DNA from: Ciborinia camelliae
Lineage: Eukaryota > Ascomycota > Leotiomycetes > Helotiales > Sclerotiniaceae
NCBI GenBank assembly: GCA_025890175.1
Contig: JANPYM010000005.1
Coordinates: forward strand, 1,626,440-1,690,439
Reading direction: 5' to 3'
DNA length: 64,000 bases
A model generated the notes under the pieces. The model did no database searches, was not told the origin of the DNA, and saw nothing but the letters and a program-made list of their open reading frames with translations. Positions within the stretch are counted from its first letter, which is position 1. Each line of letters begins with the position of its first letter. The translations under genes and the position numbers were made by a program. Positions 1-11,494 of this stretch are shown one piece after another.

Positions 1-1998
1 ATGTCGTCGTTATTGGAGGAGGCCATGCGGGAGCAGAGGCTTGCGCAGGAGCTGCTCGATCAGGTGCTAGAACTGCATTGATTACGCCGAAGCTTGAGAA
101 TATTGGCGTTTGCTCTTGCAACCCTAGTTTTGGGGGAATAGGGAAGGGGACTATGTTGAGAGAGGTGGATGCGCTGGATGGAGTTGCGGGTAAGATTATT
201 GATAAGGCGGGGGTGCAGTTTAAGGTGTTGAATCGGAAGAAAGGTCCTGCGGTTTGGGTAGGTGGTTAATGTGGTGGTGGCAATTGGACATGAAATGCTA
301 ATGGCTCTCCAGGGTCCCAGAGCGCAAATCGATAGAGATTTGTATAAGAAGCATATGCGAGAAGAGCTGGAGACGTATCCGAATCTTTCCATTGTGACGG
401 GCAGTGTCGCAGATATAATTGTTTCGAAGGAGGAGGGTGGGGCGCAAAGTGGCAGGATTACAGGTGTGCGTCTGGAGTCGGGAGAGATTATACCTACGAA
501 GCAAGTGGTGATTACAACTGGCACATTTCTGGGCGGGGAAATTCATATCGGTTTGGAGTCTTATCCTTCCGGGCGCATGGGTGAAGCGGCGACATTTGGC
601 TTGAGCAAATCGCTGAAAGATGCTGGATTCACCTTGGGAAGATTGAAGACGGGGACACCTCCTCGGCTTGCAAAGGGTTCGATTGACTTCAAGAATCTCG
701 CTGTGCAGCCGGGGGATCAGCCACCGACGCCGTTCAGTTATCTCAATGAGTCTGTGTCTGTCCAGGAGCAATTACTCTGCCATGCTACATATACGAACGA
801 GGCTTCACACAGTGTGATTCGGGACAATTTGGACAAATCTATTCATATCAGAGAGACTGTGAAAGGTCCCAGGTACTGCCCATCGCTCGAATCTAAGGTC
901 ATACGATTCTCCGACAAAGACAGGCACATTGTATGGCTAGAGCCCGAAGGATTTAACAGCGATATCATCTATCCCAATGGTATCTCAATGACTATACCAG
1001 CGGAGGCTCAAGAACAACTTTTGAAAACCATCCCAGGTCTAGAGAATGTCACAATGACAGCCCCAGGCTATGGTGTAGAGTACGATTATGTCGACCCCCG
1101 AAGTCTGAAGGCAACACTTGAGACAAAGGCAATCCAGGGACTTTACCTAGCAGGTCAAATCAATGGTACAACAGGTTATGAAGAAGCAGCCGCTCAAGGT
1201 ATTGTAGCCGGTATCAATGCCGGACTGGCAGCGCAATCGTTACCACAATTAGTCTTATCTCGCAGTGATGGTTACATCGGAATCATGATCGATGATCTCA
1301 TCACTAAAGGTGTTTCTGAACCCTACCGCATGTTCACCTCTCGCAGCGAATATCGCATGAGCGCCCGAGCCGACAATGCTGATCTACGACTTACGGAAAA
1401 AGGGCGACTGGCAGGCGTGGTAGGTGACAAGCGCTGGTCGGCTTTCAACGACGAAGTAACTCAAATGGAAGGTCTAAAGTTAGCGCTTGAAAAAACTACA
1501 TTTAGTGCCCCGGTCTGGATCAACGATGGCTTCAAAGTATCAAACGACAGTACCATGCGAAGCGCCTTAGACGTTCTACGCATTCGAGACGTCACGATCA
1601 ACGACTTCTCATCCCGCATCCCAGAAATCCTAACCTACACTCAACGAATTAGAGATAGAGTCGGCATCGAAGCCGTGTATGCCCCATATGTCGCACAACA
1701 AAAAGCAGCGCAGAGAGTCTTCCAAAAAGACGAAATGCTGAAATTACCGGTAGATTTAGATTATGATTCTATACATGGAATTTCTATGCATGAGAAATCG
1801 GTGTTGAAGATTACGAGGCCTGAGAGTGTAGGGCAGGCGAGGAGGATTGAGGGGATGACGCCGAGTGGGTGTTTGAGGTTGTTGGCTTTTGTGAGGGAGA
1901 GGTCGAGGGCAGCTCAGAAGGCTAGTTTATTTGAGGACGTTGCTAGGAGGAAGGGGGAGAGGGGTGCGTTGGGTGAGGTTGAGGCTGGGATGATTTGA
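1..1998 (+). CDS. MTO1: Mitochondrial tRNA uridine-34 carboxymethylaminomethyl-modifying protein MTO1/GidA (5' partial)
   Basis: FAD enzyme that, with the GTPase MSS1 in the known family, modifies the wobble uridine of mitochondrial tRNAs. Exons 3-257 and 313-1998 are joined in phase 0 across a 55-nt intron (GTAGGT...CTCCAG, branch GCTAAT). The visible protein is about 646 residues. It opens at the dinucleotide-binding motif [14 protein letters not shown] and continues with the GidA signatures [11 protein letters not shown], the tRNA-binding central part and the C-terminal [11 protein letters not shown] segment. Family members are about 650-690 residues, so only the start codon and mitochondrial presequence lie outside the window. 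The frame is open to the TGA at 1996-1998, with no damage. Identification is by family motifs; localisation is from the family, because the presequence is not visible. Confidence 0.95.
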
Positions 1999-4171
1999 GA
2001 GGATCAAATGTACAGATATGCATGGCGATGGCGTTTGGGAGGAAGGTCGGCCGGATGGATGACTGAATTATATTAGATTTGTAAAATGCGTACAGAATGG
2101 CACAATGTAAGAATATTATTTTGTGGGGGACATTTCATCGAGGTCCCAGACGGAAAAGCAATGGACTTTTATAGACCATGCATTACGATCCAAACAAGGC
2201 CGATGTGGCTCAGGGTTACCAAACTCCACTATAATACATCATGGCATTGGCTATTTTACCCTAGAACAGGGTTTCCAATAGTTTAGACTGCATAGATTTG
2301 ACTCGGAACACTTTCCAATCCTCGAAAAGTTGTGCATTGTTCGGGTGCAGCTTAATAATATAAATGGATTCAATAATTTGATGGACTCAATATCTCAAAT
2401 GGATTCGGTATGAAATGACTTCAACAGTCACAATGCGTTCATTGTTTTTTATAATCCGGACTGTTGAATAGACCGTCCTGGAAACTAGTCACATCAATAT
2501 CAAGCTTTTTACGATAATAGCCTCAAATATCACTCTCACATTATACCAATCAATAAGATGCTTCTATTCAGATCTGGAGTTAAGTCATCCCTACCGATCA
2601 TTCCCGTGCTCATCATCGCCCCCTCAAATCCCAATGGCTTTTTAACCATGTCTTCCTGAACTGTCCTCAATGAGAGTGTCCTCGGCGGGCATAATAAGAT
2701 CGAAAGAGTATCCATGCCCTTAGGGATATACCCCATCAGAGCTACGATCACTCCCTCGGGAGATGTTCGTTAGGTTTTCCTCAGAAATCACCTTGGATCT
2801 TGCTCCATTGTATCTTGCTCCACCTCTCTAGTGTTCGATTTGATCTTCGCAAGGAAGGGAAGGGAAGGGAAGGGACATTTATAATTCATTTGGGGTTTAT
2901 CCCCATGGTTGAGAAATCACTTCTTCTTAAGTTCATGATAATGATTATCATTCTGTGGCTCCCGAGTAATACTAGGTAGTTCTTTAGCATAAGTTCGGAT
3001 AAAATATACCTGGCTAGAATCTTTTTGGGAGAGGGGTGCAAAACTAGACTAAATACACACACACGTAGATAGAAACAGAAAATTCCCCAAAGTATACCAA
3101 GCTCACCGGAGATGAAACTTTATCAAAAAATCATGACCCCCTCGTGCCTCTGTGAAGGGTTGTGCGTAAGCTTCCGGTGAGCTCTCGGGCAGATTGTAGT
3201 TGATCTCGTGGAAGTTTTCTTTTTGCCATTTATATGCGGGGTTCTTAGTTATCTTTGAGGGGGTTCTAATTGTAGGATGGATAGCTGGTGGAAGCTAGTG
3301 AAGTCTAGGGAGAAAATGCTCAGATTGAGGCTGTAAAAGACAAGCGAAACGATGTGGAGATCAACTAGTTGCGGGTTTAATATATAAGGTAAGTGAAGAT
3401 ACTACTTGTAAGACTTGTAGGAGATCGAATCATATATTACCTACCTACTTCAAGTTTGAAACTTCGGCATACACGGCTATCAAGCCATCCCATCTAATCC
3501 AAGAGCCTAAAACAGAACATCATTATTCATCTTTGGGTGGTGATTTCTTCATATCATCCATCTCATCTCATCAATGAACATGAGATGAAATATCGGATAT
3601 CCCCATTAGATTGTATAATAAGAATCCATGCAAGTGATGTTTCAATCAACCTAAAAGCCCGGGCATTTGTTTATTTACCAAGTATTCGCCCGAAGAATAA
3701 AAATCAAAATAACCTTTTTGCCTAAGACAAAACAAGCAAAAAGCTACTTGGAAGCGACTTGTAAGCCCCTTAAGAAACTAGTGTTCGGGAGTAACCTAAA
3801 GATTTAAATCTATACGAATTAAGCAGAAGGTGAAGGGAATTACTGTAAAGCTTGGAGTAACTATACTTTTCCAATCTCGGCACTTGAGAGTATTTATACC
3901 AAGTCTTGGGAATATCCTTGTAGATAACCATCAAGAAAAACGAAGCGAGAATTGAAGGGGGTGGACTACAGATACAGATACAAATAAACAGAGTGAATTT
4001 TGTGAACAAGAAATGTGATTATAACGCATCAAAATCTATCATTATGTCGTTACAAATATATATACAGATTGCCAACTTTAAAAAATCATAACCAGCTAAA
4101 TTTCGAGACGTTGCACAGGTCCTTGCCTTGTTCACCCATTCTCATATTTTTTTATAATTTTACGATGAGAC
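1999..4171. other. Gene-poor intergenic region
   Basis: About 2.2 kb between the MTO1 and MARVEL-gene stop codons, which converge. AT-rich with short purine-rich repeats (GGGAA units near 2852-2875). Only short open frames occur (for example 2536-2751 on the minus strand), none with a recognisable domain, a plausible start context or splice partners. I see no gene here. Confidence 0.6.
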
Positions 4172-5153
4172 TTAGAAGGTACCATTCGCAGTGCGATACT
4201 GATGATCTCCCATATATCCTTCAGCGGGCATTTCCACCGCATTCGGCGCTCCATACCCAGGACCAGTCGCATAATCCACACCGTTAAACTGATGTCCATG
4301 CGTACCCACAAGAGGCGATACAGGAGAATTTCCATATCCCGTCTGCGCACCGTATCCCTCATGAGTTCTCCCCACCATCGTCGCATCCGTTGCATATGAA
4401 TTTCTCACATCGTTAGGAGTAGAATGGATAGGTAATGCATCGGGTTTTTCGGTAGCGAGACCTCCGACCATGTATTCACCATCGCGGGCTGGGTGACGTT
4501 GCCAGAATTTGCGGTGGGGGGTACCGGCTGTGTAGCCGTTTTTGGGGGAGGGACCAAATGCCTTTTCTTTCTGATGGTGTTTGATCAGGGCCATTTCGAC
4601 GAACATTGAAATAAAGAAAAACACCCTAATCTCAAATTTAGTTTTGTTTCTTCTCTGTCGAGGAGATGGGAAGATAGACTTACGTAGCAATAATAGCAAC
4701 GGCAAAACAAGCCGTGTTCAATCTGCAGCTCGTATGCAAGCTAGGTAGACTTGTATTTCTCCCACTTCCGACTCCAGAAGTCCTATCATTCGTCGCTGCA
4801 ATTCCATTCCCCAAAGGTGTAACAACGAATCCAGTACATGATTTGCCATCTCGGGTAGCCCAAGAGACATATATAAATGCGCCAGTGAAGCAGAAATCGA
4901 GGAAAATAGCGATTAAAGAGAAGAACATTAATCCGGCGACACAGCAAAGAATACCGAGTCCAATGGCTGTATATAAAGCCCCGGAGCCGGAAATACCTTC
5001 GACCGCTCTGAGGTGGTTGGCGATGGGGAGGTTATTGGTGGAGAGTTTGGCGAGGAAATAGGAAAAGATTGCGAGGATAATAACTGCGCAGCAGAATTCT
5101 ACGCTGCGAAGGAACCATTGCAAAAATTTGAGTGCTACACCACCGCCTCTCAT
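4172..5153 (-). CDS. MARVEL-like four-helix membrane protein
   Basis: Predicted integral membrane protein of 307 residues. Exon 1 is 5153-4684 and exon 2 is 4625-4172. The 58-nt intron (GTAAGT...TTAG) splits a Thr codon, and the join rebuilds the fourth hydrophobic helix (VAIIATVFFFISMFVEMALI). Hydrophobic segments lie at about residues 12-32, 57-76, 78-98 and 148-170. The loop between helices 3 and 4 holds Cys and the Ser/Asn-rich stretch, and the roughly 135-residue C-terminal tail is hydrophilic, rich in Gly, Tyr and Asn. This is the layout of fungal MARVEL-domain proteins, which sit in plasma membrane or vesicles and help shape membrane domains. Start: ATG at 5153-5151, just before the first helix. 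Exact function is unknown. Confidence 0.8.
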
Positions 5154-6305
5154 AATGGGCTATTTGAACGTATATCTTCTTTTTGTTTTCTTTGATATTT
5201 GAGATATCAAATACTCGAGTAGAGCGGGGAGGAAAGGGAGGGGAGGGAAGGGCGGAAATAAGTAATTGATATTGGTGGATCAGATAAGAAAAGTATAGTA
5301 ATAGTAACAACTGAGGATAAAAAGAGAAAGATGTGAATGCGGGGTGAAGGGTGAGATGAGAGATGAGAGATGAGAGATGAGAGGTTAAGTGAAGTGAAAT
5401 GAAGTAAAGTGAAGTGAAGTGAAGGATGAAAGATGGCTGTGTTAAGATCTGCTTGCGTACAATGAAAATTGATGTCGTAAAACCAATAAGGTATTCCAGC
5501 TAGATTCCATTGTAAGGTCACACCTACACCGCTATAGGTGGGTAGATGAATAAAGGTAGTAGATGATGAATAGATGATGAATCATGCCCAGGTGATCACA
5601 AGACAAGCTGCAAATAGTAAATAGAGATGTGAATATATAAATAAATATATATGGAACCGCTCAATCAATCAATCAATCAACATGCATTATTATTCATTAT
5701 TTTCCATTAGGGTAGGTATTCATTTTCATTATTCATTTACCTAGGTTAGGTATTCATTACTCGTTTCTTTGTTTATACTTAAAGGACTTGACCTCCTCCT
5801 ACTTTTATTTAGTACGGGTCTGTCTTTTTTTATGTAAAAAGAATAATGGAAATATCTTAATCAATCAATTAAATCAATCAAATAATCGGGACTTTTTGAT
5901 GACGTCATTATTGATTGAAGCCACTGTTAGCTTAACCAAGCCACCTGCACTGCACTGCACTGCACGCAATGTTCACAGATTGAAAACAGGTTGTATCACG
6001 TAAGCAACTCTTAGCTCAGCCATTGTGGCTTAGACATGTAGGTACCTTAGGTATTGAGACCAATAGACCAACAGTGAAATAGACTCACCAAAACAGAGCT
6101 CGGGTGCTTTTGATCCCAAAGCTGAAGAACGATATACGAAATAATAGATACTAGATACTACGTAGCTTAGTATGCTTTCACCTAAAATTTTCATTTCATC
6201 GCTATATTAACCATGTGAACGCCCATTCTATGATGTAAATGGTACTAAAATCTGGGTACCTTGGAAAACCTCTCTCATCCCCCCCGATATCAAATCCATC
6301 CCATA
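5154..6305. other. Intergenic region with simple repeats; promoter side of the MARVEL-like gene
   Basis: Holds tandem AGAGATG and AAGTGAAGTG repeats (5341-5430), an AATC run near 5665-5680 and TACCTAGGTTAGG-type motifs. These are upstream of the minus-strand MARVEL-like gene and downstream of the EXPERA gene. No gene seen. Confidence 0.6.
5341..5430. repeat. Purine-rich microsatellites
   Basis: A 7-bp unit GAGAGAT is repeated about four times, followed by 5-bp AAGTG units repeated about six times with drift. Simple-sequence DNA in a promoter region. Confidence 0.85.
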
Positions 6306-7124
6306 TCAATTCATCTTCGCCTGTCTCTCTTTCTTTATCATCTCAACCCTCGCGTTAATGATGCTATTCCTCACCTGCATCGCATTCCCAATATCGTAAA
6401 ACGCAACATAAAGCGCATACACCGGCAAGAAAACCCACAACATGTTGAAGAAAACCAAGTACACCCATTTAAACATAAAGTTACTGGTATCCAAATTCTG
6501 ATTTCCCGTTAACCATTCGGGTGCGAATGTCATGAAACCTGTTCACCCCCTCAAAATTAGCATCTGTTCCATATGTCGGAAAATGGGACGAAGAGGTGGA
6601 AGCGAAACTTTAAACATACCACCATATAATTCCCCTGTAGCAAGCACTACCATCCAAAAGTTAACCCTCCAGTCCCTCCTCGCAATGCCCCAACAAATCC
6701 AAAGAGCCAACGGCCCCGCGCCAAGCACAGTCAACAACTCCAAACTAACCACCGTCAAATCCGCGCCCGCCCATCTCCTATCCGCTTGCGCATACACCAT
6801 CCATAATTTACTCGCCCAATTATCCGCATATTTTGCCCCATATACGTATTCGCTTGTGCCCAAGAAATTTGAGATAGCAACAGGATGAGCAGCAGATGAA
6901 TCGAAGGCAATGCGCGAGAAGAAACAGTTGTACAAAAAAGAACCCTCAAAAATGGTATGGATGAGGAAATCGAAGAAATGCCAGATGAAGAGGATGCGGA
7001 GGGAGGAGGGGGTGGTTGGCACTAGGACACGGGCGGATAGAGCATAAGAGAAAAGGAGGATAGCGAGAACGCCAAGGAGCGAAAGGATGGTGGTTTGGTC
7101 TATGTGCTCCATTACTGAAGACAT
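6306..7124 (-). CDS. EXPERA-domain (emopamil-binding-protein-like) membrane protein
   Basis: Predicted 245-residue membrane protein. Exon 1 is 7124-6620 and exon 2 is 6538-6306, separated by an 81-nt intron (GTATGT...ACAG, phase 1). The join rebuilds GELYGGFMTFAPEWLTGN, a hallmark of EXPERA proteins of the EBP group, followed by the conserved FKWVYLVFFNMLWVFLP helix. About five hydrophobic helices are visible. EBP proteins are sterol delta8-delta7 isomerases of the ER, but fungi also carry EBP-like paralogues of unknown substrate. Ascomycete ergosterol synthesis normally uses the unrelated ERG2, so I do not assign isomerase activity. The open frame extends upstream to 7154, but that codon is TTG; ATG at 7124 (or 7112) is the likely start. 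Confidence 0.85.
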
Positions 7125-8008
7125 GATGAATGGGAATTGGAGATTGAGAGTCAAGTCACCTGGACCTAACTAATCAACATCAATATGTGAGACCTTGGGA
7201 GAATAGAGCCGTTGGGAGAAATCCAAAATGAGATAGATGTATAAAATGGCTAATATCAAACTGAACGACTTTCCATCAAAACATCTGAAGCTCAAACTGA
7301 AGCTCTGAGAAGCTTTGACCACTTCACGGCCCTACTTTCATCCGTGAACCCGTGCGGAGTACCAGACAAATTACAGGTACATCAAATGGTACAGTAGTAA
7401 GGTCAGGAGTTTTGTATTAAGTGGGAAAGGAATGATATTATTCTTTACTACGCTACTAGGTAAGATAAGTGTTTTATACTAGCTAGATGAGGAATTGATT
7501 ATGTAAGGATTTACAAATCATTCCTTCCTCCACAGTACGATTACCTCAAGCTAGGTCCTGAAGATTAACCGAGGAGCAAAAGCTCCTTTTATGACGTCAC
7601 AAGTTTACAATTCCTGGTCATAGGTACCTAGAAAAGCTCTTTTGTCTGGTAGATGGCAATTCCCAGATTTCTATGCTTCACTTGCTTTATGAGTAGTTAA
7701 TTCTACCTATCTATGCTCAGGAAATCCAATGTCTCGCCTTCTTTGTCAGAACGTGGACGAAATCTGTTTGTATCAGCCATCAACCAAATTAATGTGCACA
7801 CGCACATGCAAACATTTCAAGTCACAATTGCAAAATGAAAACAGATTTGTTTCGAGTATTATAAAGCATCGTTATTGTTATGATGGTATTTAGACCACTA
7901 ATACATGAGTTTCAAGCTCATCGCCTCCCCAAAGATCCTCCCATCCATCCCAGACGCCAGAGTCATTATGATCGAATGCAGAATGTGAGATCCATCGAGT
8001 TGAAGAAT
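7125..8008. other. Intergenic region
   Basis: AT-rich DNA between the grg-1 stop codon and the start of the EXPERA gene, both on the minus strand. It must hold the grg-1 3' UTR and the EXPERA promoter. No other coding signal seen. Confidence 0.55.
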
Positions 8009-8361
8009 CTAGTGCTTGGCAGCCTCTGGAACGAGTAGTTAGCATATGATCATGTAAATGTAAAAGCGACGATGATAAACATACCCTTGTGGACATCAGC
8101 CTTGGTGTTGTGTCCAGACTCCTCAAACTTGTCTTTAACAGCATCGGCACCAGCGTTGATACGGGTACCAAGGCTGGCATCGCCGTCCTTGGCAACTTGC
8201 TTGTTGGCCTCCTTGGAGGTAGTGGCGGTAGCACCTTGAACAGTCTCGGCGACGTAGTTGGCAGCGTTCTATTGAAGAAGAAATGTTAGAAGATGATGTG
8301 AAAACTGTGAGAATGGATGATGGGATCAAGAGCAGAAGAAACTTGCCTTAACAGCTTCCAT
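8009..8361 (-). CDS. grg-1: Glucose-repressible / clock-controlled stress protein Grg-1 (Ccg-1)
   Basis: Small hydrophilic protein of 71 residues, homologous to Neurospora GRG-1/CCG-1. That gene is induced by glucose starvation and stress and controlled by the clock; its molecular role is unknown. Exons: 8361-8347 (only MEAVK), 8268-8085 and 8025-8009. Intron 1 (8346-8269) has a GC-AG boundary, donor AAG/GCAAGT; intron 2 (8084-8026) is GTATGT...CCAG with branch GCTAAC. The recognisable core includes YVAETVQGATAT, SKEANKQVAKDGDA and DAVKDKFEESGHNTKADVHK. It is far below usual gene-finder lengths and would be missed by ORF scanning, since the first exon is 15 nt and the last 17 nt. The family match is strong along the whole length. 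Confidence 0.9.
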
Positions 8362-9393
8362 TTTGAAGGTTTTGAAGTAGTGGATTTGAAAGTTTGGTTT
8401 TGAAGTTGTTGGTATTGTTATAAACTTGTAGAGTTGTAGATGGAAATTGTGAGTTGTAATGTTGATGGAAAGAAATTGAGAAGATGGGGGAAAGGTTGAG
8501 GTTTATATAAATTCTGCTCTCTGTCCATGGAAACGAAGCTAAGGATGACACTCCCTGATCAATGGTTTTAATACTTTGACGTCATACTTGAAATTGCTTG
8601 TTACCAAGTTGTTGCCAATAAGCACACAAAGGGAAGGGGCGGGAGTTTGGAAGAAAGAAGGAGCTCAAGCATCATCAATGTCTCATGCCTCACATGTGCA
8701 TTGTTTGCTACAACCTAGAAAGTGAACTTCTATTGTTTACAATGACATGACGCACATGACGCAATTGACAATTGACGTAGGAGCTCTTCTTCCGTTAGCC
8801 AATGATAACTTGTCAAATGAGACTAATGAGACTTCAATGTTATTAGCTTCATACCTCCCTACCTAGCTAGCTTGCTTCCTTCCTTCCTTGACAGTATTTT
8901 ATTGTACGCACGTACTTACTAAATACTTACTAAGTACTTCAAATGTTACGTAGGTAGCTTCGAAGTTGTCCGTGTTTGTGTCAGCTAAAAGTATCCATAA
9001 AGCCAAACCACAAAATGATGTAAGAGATCTTTTAATTGGTGGGAAAACCTGTGCCAAGGCTCCTCAAGAGTGAGAGAGTGAGATCATTTGTGGCTTGACC
9101 AACTTTTTTCAGGTCCCACGATTCACAAAATGCGGCTTCTCCATTTATTGTGGATAACATCGGGAAAAGGGAAGATCCCCCGCTACAACCTTATTTAAGG
9201 CGATCGGACAGACAGATGGATGGACGGACGGGTCGGGAACCTATGAGTGGCGTAACCTAAAGTTTAATACCTCCCTACCATTATTATCTTCTATGTATTC
9301 AATGACACCAATCTTTCGTATCATTGATCGCCTGTCGGCAATTTCACTCTGCTCTGCTACTTTGCCCCGTTTCCCATATTGAAATAGAGATGT
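8362..9393. other. Intergenic region: grg-1 promoter and AIM32-like 3' end
   Basis: About 1 kb with CTTCCTTCC pyrimidine tracts near 8873-8890, GACGTCA-like motifs near 8578-8584 and the TATA box noted separately. No additional gene seen. Confidence 0.55.
8502..8510 (-). promoter_or_regulatory. TATA box of grg-1
   Basis: TTATATAAA-type element about 145 nt upstream of the grg-1 ATG on the minus strand. A good TATA box suits a strongly inducible gene. An AGGGG stress-element-like sequence occurs farther upstream near 8634. Function is inferred from position only. Confidence 0.5.
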
Positions 9394-10511
9394 CTATATC
9401 CTCAAAATTTCACCACCTTGTCTAATCCCCCCACGGAACATTTCTTCAATGACTTTTCCTTCCAACAATGTCTCCTGCACAATACCCTCTATGTGTTTCG
9501 GTTCCACTCTTCCGTACCATATTCCACAACCGGCTAGCGGATGATCTTTACCATCCTTCGTCTTCATGTGAGGTGGAATATATAATATAACATTCCCAGC
9601 AAACTTATGCCCCCCGATATGACTTATCAGCCCAATTCTTGCAGTATGCCGAATCGTCCCATTCGGTGCTTCTAGGAGCTTTGTAGAGCTATCCTGACCA
9701 AACTCCACTGCACCTTTCAAGACATGTACGTCTTTTACCGGCAGGACTCTCTCAAATTCGGCTTGCAAGATTGGGCCTATAATTCCACATCTCATGTCTC
9801 GTCCTCCATGCCCGCAGATTAATACCAATATATCCTTCACATCTTGTACAGCGGGCAGAAAATCTGCGTTTTTCTTACTTCGGAGCAAACGATCCTTGTG
9901 TACGGGAGATAGGTTATCATGTGCGGGATGCAGTTTCGTAGGGAGTAAATATCCTTTCACCAGAGCTTGCACAGAATCGAAAGAAACTCGTGGTAGGAAA
10001 GGTATATATTTGAAAGATGGTACTATGTAGGCTGAAGTTGTTGTAATCTCAGGGCGATGTGAGGCAATCGTAGAAGGAAAGGATGCGTTCGTAATCGAAA
10101 CATTGTTATAAGGCTGCAATACTGTTGGTTTCAATTCAATTGAAGGGGTGTATTTTGTTGTATACATACATCACTATATATTCCGCCGCGGCCCATCAAC
10201 TCCTTGATGTCCGCAGCGAGGTTATCCCCGGAATTGTCTTCTTCAATACGGGAAGGCCAATCTGGCTTTCCCGTGCATATCAGAACCTGTTCAGCATATG
10301 CAGCCATCGTGCCATTGAGTGGTTTTGAATGGTCTATCTCCAAACCTTCTGGCATCTCCGGATTCTCGGCGCAAGAACATGTTGGAGAGGGACATTTGGC
10401 AACTGTAGGGAATGACGGAGGTTTGTAACTTTGAGAAATATAACGAAAACTCAAAGAAGCATAACGAAAAGGAGGACGCCAAATTGGCCTATAAAATAAA
10501 TGCAAAACCAT
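9394..10511 (-). CDS. AIM32: Apd1/Aim32-family mitochondrial [2Fe-2S] thioredoxin-like ferredoxin
   Basis: 353-residue protein. Exon 1 is 10511-10170 and exon 2 is 10113-9394, with an intron (GTATGT...TTGCAG) in phase 0. A nearer AG at about 10121 would break the frame. The C-terminal half carries the family's iron-sulfur ligands: CGHGGRDMRCG (two Cys nine residues apart) and HIGGH (HxxxH), followed by KFAGN and WYGRVEP. In yeast, Aim32 is a mitochondrial matrix and intermembrane-space redox protein linked to import quality control. The Arg-rich, acid-free N-terminus (MVLHLFYRPIWRPPFRYA) looks like a presequence, which favours AIM32 over cytosolic APD1. A CPSPTCSC cluster follows near residue 40. 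Confidence 0.88.
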
Positions 10512-11494
10512 AAAGAAGTATAGAAAAGAAACGTCAACAATTTATTCGATGCTATCAATGAAATGCTTGTAGACTTACGAGGTAAAATCTTACCTACGGT
10601 ATCTTAGGTATCTTCGCTATGGACTATTCTTATCTCCGCATACTAGCGCAGCCTTGAATACCCATCATCCGATATTTGAACGTCGGGACCGACATCTGGT
10701 TAGGTTATTTTAACAGCACCTGGTGGCATTGAATGTCTGAAAATGTATCAAAAGTTTTAAAGCTTCGTTGACCTCGGGAATGAATGTTTGAAGAATACCT
10801 ACCCAGGTACCCAGGTAGTACCTGGGTACCTGTATTTAATCATCCACCTGATTAGGTAAGGTAGGTAGGTAAATGATTAGTAATGAAACTGAATTCATGA
10901 AATGAAATCATCTAAACTCTAATGAACCTCAATAAAATAGGTAATAATACAATAATATATACAATAATATATACAATAATATATACGGTCTATTCAAGGT
11001 TATATACCTACAATACGGTACTTTTAGGTACAAAGCTAGCAAGGATTAGTCCAAAGCGCGGAACTCTACTTTTATTAATCTTTGTTGAAAGAAAACAACC
11101 ACCTTACACAAGCTGACTGACTTATTACCTTACATACCTACTCCGTGTTATCGTATTACATATAAGAAAAAATAAGGACAGTCTATTCATTCATATACCT
11201 ACCTACCTTACCTACCTAGTTAAATCCCCTTCAATGTTTTATTAACTGTTATGAGAGAAACTGGAGCAGTTAAAATACTACCTACCTACCTACTAGGTAC
11301 CTGCAGCACTCGTTGCTATTAGCGACCAAGAAACTTTCTGATATTGGCAACCCAACCCAACCTCATCTCATTGATATTCATTATCTCCGATAGGTATACC
11401 ACCTGTCTGTTTATACAACCATACTTCATGATTGCTTGATGATTATTTGATCAGAGGTAATCGTTCATACCTAATCTATACAACTGCTATAGCC
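10512..11494. other. Divergent promoter region between AIM32-like gene and TDP1
   Basis: About 980 nt. Contains a near-palindrome of ACCCAGGTA/TACCTGGGT units (10800-10835), AGGTAGGTAGGT (10858-10870), three tandem AATAATATATAC units (10950-10985) and CTACCTACCTAC runs (11200-11300). A minimal uORF (ATG ATT GCT TGA) starts at 11428. No gene seen. Confidence 0.6.

Noticed and set aside
2536..2751. 71-codon minus-strand frame between MTO1 and the MARVEL gene
   Set aside because: Starts with a non-standard context, has no domain and no splice partner; likely chance.
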